Shown in pieces: positions 55,620 through 64,000 of a stretch of 64,000 nucleotides of DNA (within the stretch, counting starts at the first letter, position 1; each line of letters begins with the position of its first letter). Source of the stretch: Pararge aegeria (lineage: Eukaryota; Arthropoda; Insecta; Lepidoptera; Nymphalidae); assembly GCF_905163445.1 (NCBI RefSeq), contig NC_053180.1, positions 10,964,701 through 11,028,700 on the forward strand, read 5' to 3'. The notes beneath the pieces were generated by a model. It was not told where the DNA came from, searched no databases, and saw nothing but the letters and a program-made list of their open reading frames with translations. Made by a program: the position numbers and the translations under genes.

Positions 55620-56070
55620 TAGTTGATGGGTCAAGTTGATGGCTAAGATGGCCTAACTGATGTTAAGTTGGTTCGCTTATAAACAGGCAACATTGCAAAG
55701 AACACATCTTACAAAGTGCCGCCCTGTGTCCATTAACCTGAGACGTAGTTGTTCTTATGTGTCTCTAATTAAACCAGCAATCAAACCCTTTAGACCGGCA
55801 AGGTGATTACGTATCTCGCGACAGCAATGCGACAGGCGTAAATCTTGCAATCACTGCTGTCAAACGTCACTTTTCCATACATGAAATAAACAAAAGTGAC
55901 GTTTGACAGCAGTGATTGCCAGATTTACGCCTGTCGCATTGCTGTAGCGAGATACGTAATCAACCTGCGGATCACAGCAATGGTTCTTGCCGGTCGAAAT
56001 AGGCATTGCCGTTGTACTTCCCCGGACGTACTATCACAAAAAGCTCGACTGCTGCTAAAACTACTAGTAA
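55620..56070 (+). repeat. Dispersed repeat of the 17717 family, split by foldback copy 2
   Basis: Left part: ggcaacattgcaaagaacac, acaaagtgccgccctgtgtc, ccagcaatcaaaccctttag and accggca (55800). Right part from 55966: gcggatcacagcaatggttc, ttgccggtcgaaataggcat, gtacttccccggacg. The family has no such insert at 17717-17930. Confidence 0.55.
55801..55965. mobile_element. Foldback MITE-like element, copy 2
   Basis: Left arm aggtgattacgtatctcgcg, acagcaatgcgacaggcgta, aatcttgcaatcactgctgt, caaacgtcactttt; the right half is its reverse complement with a handful of changes. The spacer is under 20 bases around ccatacatgaaataaa. Same termini and length as copy 1, 260 bases away, and inserted in a different repeat. 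Confidence 0.8.
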
Positions 56071-56564
56071 CATATTAAATCAACGCAGGAATGATATAAA
56101 CTGGTTTGCAAGATAGTATTGCAGACAAAGCTGCATTATTAGCTATCATCTAAATGTATTAATATTCAATAAATCCTTGTTATGTTCTAATTAGTGCCAG
56201 CTCACAGAAATAAGGCTTGGTGCGACAAATCTGCCACATTAAAATCTTACCTTCTTTAGTTTTTAAAATATTTATAATGGTTGTGCCATACAACACAACA
56301 ATATTTTTAATACGAATTAGAAGTTAAAACTTTTAACTTTTCCTCCTTTTTTTTAAACCAAATCTATAATACCTTAATTTGCTCCTTGTTAGCTCTAATG
56401 GTCTAACGAAGTTTTAATGCAAAATAACAGCAATAGCTGAAATTATCTGGATATTCGGTGAATAAGTCGTTTGGCTACATTGAACTACTTAGAACGTAAA
56501 AGAAGGACAATATTTTGTGTAAAAATATCTTTGTTCCATTAATGGTTTAAAGGAACAATCATAT

Positions 56565-56690
56565 TTGGGAATTTGATTTCCTGGGTCTATGTAACTCTCC
56601 GACCATTCAACTCAATCTACCGGCGCGAGTTAAGGAAGGAAAAACAAATAAATAAACTCACTTTCGTATTTATAATATTATTATGGATAA
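56565..56690 (+). repeat. SINE-like 3' fragment
   Basis: aatctaccggcgcgagttaa, aaataaataaactcactttc, gtatttataatattattatg. Confidence 0.5.
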
Positions 56691-56699
56691 TAATTACTA

Positions 56700-56905
56700 T
56701 TATCATCATCACACCAACCCATTATAAGCCAACCCATTGTCTCCTCCCACAATGAGAAGGGGTTAAGGCCCTAGTCCACCACGCTGGCCCAGTGCGTTTT
56801 GGTGGACTTCACATATCTTTGAGAATCTTATGAAGAACTCTCAGATATGCAGGTTTCCTCACGATGTTTTCCTTCACCGTTCAAGCAAGTGATATTTTTA
56901 TTACT
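56700..56905 (+). repeat. Metulj-like SINE, well preserved
   Basis: tatcatcatcacaccaaccc, ttgtctcctcccacaatgag, aaggggttaaggccctagtc, caccacgctggcccagtgcg, cttcacatatctttgagaat, atgcaggtttcctcacgatg, ttttccttcaccgttcaagc. Confidence 0.8.
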
Positions 56906-57184
56906 TAGAACGTATATAATTTCGAAAAGTTAATTACAATAGATGGTGTGATTTTTTTTGATGGAATTTGTGAAAGAGTGTGACTACGCCTTAAAAGCAG
57001 CTGTCAGTTAGTAAGGTACGTGATATATTTAATTATACACTCAGTATGGAAACTGGGCGCTTGTTAGCTTCACTAGATATCTATCAGGGATCCGTGAGGC
57101 GCACGCTTTTTCTCAGATATGCCACAAAAACATCCTTTATGTTAGTACGTACTTACTTATACACCATAAAACAGTGGTACTGAT

Positions 57185-57310
57185 TAGTATTACCTCGTTG
57201 GTCTAGTGGTTACTGGAAGTATTCAACTACTGATTACTAGGTTTCATTTGGGTTCCCGCGGGATGTGTCCAAAATTAGTATTAGGTTTGTCTGAAAAGAG
57301 GTTGAGACAT
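57185..57310 (+). repeat. Decayed tRNA-headed SINE
   Basis: attacctcgttggtctagtg (A-box like), gttcccgcgggatgtgtcca, gtctgaaaagaggttgagac. No cloverleaf can be drawn. Confidence 0.5.
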
Positions 57311-57314
57311 CGCA

Positions 57315-58755
57315 TCGTCGCTAGTCTCAGCTAAGATCAGTACTTAATATGTGATAATAATTGATAAAGATTATTATGGCTCCCAAAGAACTCACAAACA
57401 GCAGCTCGACTTGGAAATTGGCTTCTTGGTTCGAATATGTTTATTATTTATTTAATAGATGCAGCAAAGCTTCCTATTATTAAAAAAAAAATGTTAATAC
57501 TCATAAAACATAACCTTGAACTTGCTATTGATATCAATGCAATGCAAAAAAAAATGCAAATAACCTATCTTAAACGGTTTGTTAGTTTTAATAGCCAAAA
57601 TGCTGATCCAGCAATGGGAGCAGTTCAGTTATGGTAGTGTGCAAAGGTTATAAACAACATACATATATAAAACACATACAACCAACCAACCAGTACAAAC
57701 TCGCCAAAATCTCGCTCCCTCAATTTATTCTTATTTATTGTTAACTTATGGTAATGTAACTCAATGCAATAATTATGCTGTCGTGCTTACTATGCCCCAT
57801 TGTTATAAATCTCGAAAGTAATTGGGAACATGCTAATCATAAAGCTGAACCGTTAGCTTTTTTGTTTGTTTGAACTTTGAACGGACTAATCTCTAAAACT
57901 GCCGGTCGGAATCAAAAATATTTTTTGCATGCGATCAGTGCATTCGATAAACTAACTTGAGTAAGGTTATAGGTTATTAAACATTACTCTATAACCTTTA
58001 GGAGTCGAAAAAACGAAGTTAGAGTACTGGTGGGCGATGCGACTTGGTAGATGGGACGTTGAATAGAAGGTGAAGAATGCAAAAAATTACTTTTCGTAAT
58101 ATATACAATATACATATTATACCAAAATATTTTCCTAATGTTGGTGAAGTGGCCTAGTTTTAGAATTGCAATGCTCGAGTAAAGGCGATCAATAGTCTGG
58201 ATTCGGCTTAATCTCTCCTCTGTCCCTCGCAGAGCATGTTTAGCCATCAGTGCTGGTAATTACCACTTACACCTCGTAATAACCGTTACTCAAGAGTCAG
58301 GTGGATGGAATTTAACAGTCAGCAGGATGGCGTAGTACGAATAGGAACTGTGTAAAACGTATGACGTACCCCTTTATTTATAACCGATAGCCATCATACC
58401 AATTTCTTTCATACGTTTTTTACGAAGTTTTTCTACACAGAACTAAAAGAATGTCTTTCGGTCGCTTTTGTGGTTTGGTTCCCGGAAAGCATCCTGATAT
58501 GTCTAGATCGACCTTTAGCTTAACAGGCACCGATTCAGTAAATTGAATTTAAAATAATAGGTCCAATGCAGTCACTTTAAATAGGTTTACTGAAATGTAA
58601 CTAGGCTGACTGTCAGCTTATTAGTGCTTACACCAGATTTAAGACCAAGCTTTACGCTTTTGACTAGACAGGAGACATTTACTAGAAGGTACTACTAAGG
58701 ATTCTAGTTCCAACCATACTTTACTCTTTAATACGATACCTAAGTAAAATTGAGT
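57315..58755. other. Unannotated stretch
   Basis: No gene or repeat recognised. Confidence 0.3.
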
Positions 58756-58764
58756 TATTCACAA

Positions 58765-58950
58765 AATGCGCGGAAATTATGGATTTTTCCAGGGTATAGA
58801 GAGTAGCCTATGTATTTATTGTGTTTATCCAGGAACTTATCTATCGTCATTGAAAATGTCAGCCAAATACGCTCATCAGTTATTACGCGAAAGAACATCC
58901 ATACAGGATACATGCCCCCACAATCTTTCACGTTTAAATTATTATTAGAA
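58765..58950 (+). repeat. SINE-like element
   Basis: gagagtagcctatgtattta, tgtcagccaaatacgctcat, cgcgaaagaacatccataca, ggatacatgcccccacaatc, tttcacgtttaaattattat. Confidence 0.55.
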
Positions 58951-59084
58951 TAAAAATGTTGTAATAACTTTGCATGTAATTTTGTGTTTAAAGTTGCACA
59001 GGAAAACAAAGCAATCGTATTATAATTGGTCCGATAGTCGTTTCAGTCTTCAGTCTTCTCGCTAAAAGCTTCCACCAACATCTT

Positions 59085-59312
59085 AAGAAGCTTTCGGTTG
59101 GTTGTTGGATCAAGGGTTGGATACCGAAGGCAGTAGTCCTTAAAACGGCGCGTATTGAGAGGAGGTTCCTCACTCTGGAGCCCTGACCGCCTGTTGCTTG
59201 GGCATTGAAAAGACCCACAAGCGGTGGGTGGATGTTTTTAATTTTTTTTATTTTAATAGTGTTGTTTGTATTATAATTAAGCATTATTAAGAATTAAAAA
59301 AAAATGAAAATA
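59085..59312 (+). mobile_element. LINE 3' end
   Basis: gaggaggttcctcactctgg, agccctgaccgcctgttgct, tgggcattgaaaagacccac, aagcggtgggtggatgtttt, then a T/A-rich tail with aataaataaat. No host gene; open minus frames here are chance. Confidence 0.5.
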
Positions 59313-59824
59313 AATAAATGATAGTAAAATGGAGGAGGTTTATTGAGGAAAAAAACAAAGCGTTAATATTTTAGCAATAAAGAAAACTCGATATCTTTAT
59401 AAACAAACTCGATGCCATTATTTATGTTAGGAGAAACCTTGGTAGCGAATAGCTGTACAGTTACCTAGGTGGGCATAGTAAGCACATACGTTTCATGTGT
59501 CGGCCTGACAGATAAATGGATCCAGTCGCTATCTAGATTTTAGTTAAAAGCTATTTAGTACCTGAAGTCAACGGTTAATTGGTTTGTATTGCTTATGGGA
59601 GTCACGTATTTCAGATTAATGTATCCAGTTTTTGAACAATAATAAATAAAAATATTTCTTGTTTGAGATCATGTTTTTAGAAAGCCGTCTCACACACTTC
59701 TTTCTATTGAATATAATATAATCATTTAAAGTCAATGTAATGGAGCTTTTTACAAACTAAAGAAGAAATGTAACCCATGTTTTTTTATTTCTTACAAGAC
59801 TGTGTATAACAGTAGAAAAGTTTG

Positions 59825-59900
59825 AGGTGCCGGGATTCGAAATCGGCCCCCCGAAAGAGAAGTCGAAGTCTCACCCACTGGGCTATCACCGCTTACTTAT
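59825..59900 (+). repeat. Metulj-like SINE 3' end
   Basis: gaggtgccgggattcgaaat, cggccccccgaaagagaagt, ctcacccactgggctatcac, cgctt. The tRNA-like end of the SINE with no body. Confidence 0.6.
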
Positions 59901-59904
59901 AATA

Positions 59905-60985
59905 TGGAAGTTTAAATACTGAATATCAATAGATACTTAAACATTAACTGTAGATAGAGCTATGAAGGTTTCTTACCATTACAATCTTAAAATACGACAA
60001 CCAGGGGCGTGGCATAATTCAAAACTTTATAGTCAATTAAATTAAACGTTTGGATTGGTTGCTCTTGACCTCAAATCTTACAATTAGTATGAAATGACCA
60101 ATGGTAAGGCGATTGTTGCAGTAAACACAAGGTTAGATTAGCAAATGATTGGTAGTAAAACAGATGCTAATAAGACGCTGCTAAGCAGATTAAAAGCTAA
60201 AACGAAGGATGCTGACATGGACAACTTGTTCACGACCTGTCCTTTTTATGATAAATCAATATATATATTTTAAATGCAATGTAACCTGAATGTAAACGAT
60301 GAACCGTCTTAGATAGTAGAGGGTTATTGGGGGTATATTGAGGGTTATGGCAGTTTTATTAAACCAATACCCCTAATCAGTGTCTACGCAACATCGTACT
60401 GGAACGCTTAATCACTAGAACACATACTAAACAGTATAATATTCACAATTAATAACATAATGCCTAGCGATTTTATCAAATCGAGTTCAATGATTCAATG
60501 CCGACGATGTAGACTATTTTAAAGATTATTTTGTCTATTTGATAGGCAATAGAATGCACACATAAAATATTTAGCTTGCGTTGTCATCGATTTGCCTATT
60601 GATTTATATTCCGTTCGCTATGAATCGTTGATTTATGATTCTACACAATGAATCGTGATTTATGTTTGAACACAATGAATCAGCCCAAGTGATAGCGAGT
60701 AAATATTTCATGTCAATACCTGACTACTGCCAAGTGTGATTGATGGATGTTTCTCAACGTTTGTTGGTATTTTAATTGGAAATAAATAGAGCACGTGGTG
60801 CGCTCGAACCGCCCGCGCCATAACCCTTTCACGCGGTAGTCGTTTTAAGCATCTCAATAAACCGGAGAAGTCTCTAAAGCTCGACAGAAAAGTACAAAGT
60901 GGAACAGTAAAACATTAAATACTAATCTAGAACTAATATTTTTCAAGTATCAAATAGGTTTTTGATATTATTAAGAGGAAATATT
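59905..60985. other. Mostly unannotated
   Basis: A minus-oriented fragment of the second tRNA-SINE family lies at 60345-60425 (accaatacccctaatcagtg). A CpG-rich patch at 60785-60870 (gcacgtggtgcgctcgaacc) stands out and could be regulatory; no exon follows it clearly. Confidence 0.3.
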
Positions 60986-60989
60986 TATT

Positions 60990-61110
60990 TCATTTTTTGT
61001 TTGTTTATTTCTAATCGATAAACTTTGAAACTACTGATCCGATTTTATGAACTCTTTCACCATTAGAATTGTATTTTGTCCAGAAAGTAATCTATAAACA
61101 GAGATATAAA
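60990..61110 (-). repeat. SINE-like fragment, minus orientation
   Basis: ttgtttgtttatttctaatc, aactactgatccgattttat, tgtccagaaagtaatct. Confidence 0.4.
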
Positions 61111-61580
61111 TCTGAAGTTCAGAAGTTGTTTTAAGATAAATATCTGTAAAATTTACGATTCAAAGTAAGGTTAACTAATGATTAAAAAAACAGACGAGGA
61201 TTCTAAAACGGGCTAACTACAAGTACCTTGCAATATTAAATAATACTTGTATAAATAACTCAGAGCTGAGATATGAAGTCAATAAAATGTCAAACGGGAT
61301 CCTGTTACCAAGTCACAACTCCCTGTCAGTCAGTTTGCCCGTCTGTCACAGCACCTCCTCTCAGTCTATCACTGTATTCAAAAGTAGACATTACGAAATA
61401 TCTTTACAGAAACTACTAAAATCAAGTACAAATGGTCAAAGAAGAGGTTCTTTAAATGACGAGATAATAGTCAACTTTTATTAGTGAGTGAAGAAAAAGC
61501 TAAAATTAAACAAAGACAGAAGAAAGAAAAATAAAATCAATTAAATTAAAAATTCTAATTTAAAGCTAATCGGATATCTC

Positions 61581-61647
61581 GGCTGAAACTAATAAATGTT
61601 CTTAGCAACTCATGCTGAGTTGCTAAGAACATTTATTAGTTTCGGCC
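61581..61647. repeat. Inverted repeat, 32-bp arms, one mismatch, 3-base loop
   Basis: Arms 61581-61612 and 61616-61647; left begins ggctgaaactaataaatgtt. Loop tgc. Confidence 0.9.
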
Positions 61648-61808
61648 GTGCAATAATTACATTATTAAAAATAAAATACATCTCACGACTCCTTGAACTC
61701 TGGAAATATTTATTCTTTGTCACGATCCACTGCCGTTAAATATTAAATCTGACACATCGTTGTGTAAATTACGGAAAAATAATAAATAGGTCTTAACTTC
61801 ACAGTAAC

Positions 61809-61844
61809 CACAGTAAATATATATACTAAAGTATATTTACTGTG
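61809..61844. repeat. Inverted repeat, 13-bp arms
   Basis: cacagtaaatata at 61809-61821 mirrored at 61832-61844. Confidence 0.75.
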
Positions 61845-62144
61845 TTGTAACTATAAATTGCTTTTTAATATTTATTAAGTAATCGTGTCTAGTAGATGAC
61901 AATTAATTATTTACTAAATACATAGTAAACATATAAGGAATGAGTAACGGTTCTTTATAATTATTTGTAATATATTATCTTAGTTGGATTAACTGAATGC
62001 GTGTATCGTAATATGTTGAGCGTGACCGACAGATTAACCTCGATAGTAGAGTAGACTTGAGACGCGGCCTATACGTACAAATAAAGAACTTTGTTCTTAT
62101 TTTTCTGCAAGTCAGCTTTTGGCTGCTGTGTCGACTGGTGCTGA

Positions 62145-62270
62145 TGATTCAGTCTAAGATGGTAACAGGCTAACCTGTTGTGGGTATAGGAGTAATATTA
62201 AACTCATACCATCAATCAGTTTCGTCGGAACGCTCAATCGCTTGACGGCACATTATTGTAGGCCTGATAT
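62145..62270 (-). repeat. tRNA-headed SINE (second family), body fragment
   Basis: cagtctaagatggtaacagg, ctaacctgttgtgggtatag, gtcggaacgctcaatcgctt, gacggcacattattgtaggc, as at 43860-43980. Confidence 0.55.
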
Positions 62271-62519
62271 TGTATTTTGATATAACTGCGTTTGAATTTA
62301 ACTGACTTGTCTTTCTGTATGTCTGGTATAATCTTTTGGCAGGCAGAGAATAAAGTAAGGGATGTTCTATCGCGTTACCTCCTCATGACACCGCAAACCC
62401 ACCTCGCTATTATAAGAAGAAGAATCAACTTAGGTATATCCTTACACTATGAGCATTCCACAAGATTTAGTATTTGCGTGGTATTGTGTAATGCTACTAC
62501 TAACGCCAGAAATGAAAAA

Positions 62520-62584
62520 ATAATTTAGTAGTGTTATCCTTTTTCTTCTCTACTATGCTGATAAAGATATCACTACTAAATTAT
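62520..62584. repeat. Inverted repeat, 19-bp arms, one mismatch, 27-base spacer
   Basis: Left ataatttagtagtgttatc (62520-62538) mirrored at 62566-62584. Confidence 0.75.
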
Positions 62585-62929
62585 GTCTGTCATCTGAAGA
62601 TTTTGTATGACATTGACTATTAAATAAGGGCATTTGGAGCAAAGTAGACAGTCGCAAGTCTATGTCTACTTCAAAATGAAAGTGCTTACAACACTTGGTG
62701 CAGTATTGTCTCGTCTCGGCTTAGTGTCATTGCTCATTGGGTAATCAGTGCGAAGGCTTATCTTTTCATCACACCTAATAACATAAATCAGGGTGACGCT
62801 GTAGCAGTGCTATATATACACTTACAAAGGCTTCATAAGTGAGGCCGCAACTTGTGAGTAATGTAGGTAAGTAAGCGACAAAAATTGTAGGCTCTTAATG
62901 GCGTAATTATCTATTCTTGGTGCCGTGTG

Positions 62930-63170
62930 TTGACGGCAGCAAGAATCAGAATACAGTTGTCACCACCCTTAATCGTTCCGCGGCGATCGCGAGTGTCGTA
63001 CGAGGCGACTATGGAACTTAAAGAAGAACGGACAGAAGCATCTTCTGTGATACTATCATCTACAGCGATCACCAAGCTGTCTGCCCAGCGTGGCGATTAT
63101 CTTCAAAACCTTCCGGTGTTAGTGGCGTTTAGTCCAGCAGAGACTGTTATAGGCTATTTGATGATCTATT
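62930..63170 (+). repeat. Uninterrupted copy of the 'gcgatcaccaagctgtctgccc' repeat
   Basis: gacggcagcaagaatcagaa, tacagttgtcaccaccctta, gcgagtgtcgtacgaggcga, ctacagcgatcaccaagctg, tctgcccagcgtggcgatta, tagtccagcagagactgtta. It gives the uninterrupted layout of the host at 29925-30612. Confidence 0.65.
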
Positions 63171-63174
63171 CTTG

Positions 63175-64000
63175 AGTACATGACAGAGATCCTCGTAACG
63201 ATTCTGGTTTTCAAAAACCATACGTTACTGCAGGTTGCAGTTAGATTAGGCAAAAAGTTTCGAGCGACCGTCGCGCGGCAACCACTTAAAAGCTGCGTTC
63301 ACGCATACATCAAAAGCCTATAACAGTCGAGTTATATTCCTTAAGTCACGTGACTACCATCTGGGTAAGGAGGAACTAGGACGGGGGTATTGGGTATGTA
63401 GCATACCTACGTAAAACTTTTAGGATCAGAACTATTAGGATAAAATTTAATGTAAGGTTTGTTATTTAGTTTCCATGGTAACTAGAATAGGTCCCATTCA
63501 TTTTTGTGTTTGTGTCTCTATGGACTTATTTTTTAGTTTCATCGAGTTTGAGATCACAACGATTCTAAAGAAGTTTCACTTCAAAAATAAACTTAATTTT
63601 TGTTGGATTTCGTTTCGTAACATTTTTAAATTTATTTAATAAGATTATAACCATAGTAGGTACAACCACTAAATATAAGGTGAGCTACTCAGGTTGTAAG
63701 CTATAATAGATCATATCAAATAATCCCTATAACTCAATTATTATAACAGATCAGGCGTCACAAATGCGATTTAAATTAAAGCTTCAGCTGTTCTCTGGTA
63801 TCTCATCAATCAGCTTAATCTAATCATTAATCAGTTAAATTCAAATCCAATGTATTTATTTGGAAAAAATATTGAATATTATTATATATTATTTTGTGTT
63901 TTTTTACGCATATTTTGTCGTACACATCTACGCCAGGCGACGTCTAAATAAATTATTAAAGTTTATTATAATGACGATATAAGTGATAAATAAAATGAAA
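63175..64000. other. Unannotated AT-rich end of window
   Basis: Nothing recognised. Confidence 0.3.

Noticed and set aside
58988..59284. 98-codon minus-strand open frame
   Set aside because: Antisense to a LINE 3' tail; no coding evidence.
59825..59900. tRNA-like end (gccgggattcgaaatcggcc)
   Set aside because: This is the 3' end of the Metulj-like SINE family; acceptor stem and anticodon arm are missing.

Overview
This is nuclear DNA from an insect, almost certainly a butterfly or moth. The base composition is AT-rich. The one fully readable gene has six short exons with GT..AG introns. The dispersed repeats are typical of Lepidoptera: SINE-like elements beginning with CCCGCGACTTCGTC-type ends or containing a degenerate tRNA head, 'ccactacagggcacgggtctcctctcagaatgag'-type SINEs (Metulj-like), and decayed C-terminal and 3' ends of non-LTR retrotransposons. 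There are no operons, bacterial ribosome-binding sites, rRNA genes or CRISPR arrays.

Layout. The 3'-terminal coding exon of an unrecognised plus-strand gene enters from the left (380-577, poly(A) signals at 744-759). A second orphan 3'-terminal exon, also plus strand, sits at 8426-8599 with AATAAA at 8712. From 9 to 17 kb the window is mostly repeat debris. A candidate promoter and 5' UTR exon lies at 15936-16034. The best gene is hydroxylysine kinase (HYKK, aminoglycoside-phosphotransferase fold). Its six exons between 18006 and 24303 join in phase to give 373 residues with the catalytic HGD..N and DFG-like motifs intact; its introns carry SINE and LINE fragments and a long perfect hairpin. 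From 24.5 to 36 kb only repeats are seen. At 36061-37708 there is a short plus-strand gene of unknown function (two exons proposed, about 138 residues), with a possible opposite-strand two-exon gene inside its intron. From 38 to 48 kb lies a dense repeat nest: an inverted pair of SINE-like elements, an 86-bp tandem repeat, nested insertions and tandem duplications. One tRNA-Arg(ACG) gene is on the minus strand at 50989-51061. The remainder, to 64 kb, is repeats and unannotated AT-rich sequence, including two foldback (MITE-like) elements at 55.4-56.0 kb.

The genes do not form a pathway together. The most notable feature is the number of long, nearly perfect, closely spaced inverted repeats (arms of 11-33 bp, mostly with spacers of 2-13 bases). 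At least two can be shown, by comparison with other copies of the same repeat, to be recent inverted duplications. This suggests template-switch mutation rather than a protein-coding system. No defence system, biosynthetic cluster or new enzyme system is visible.
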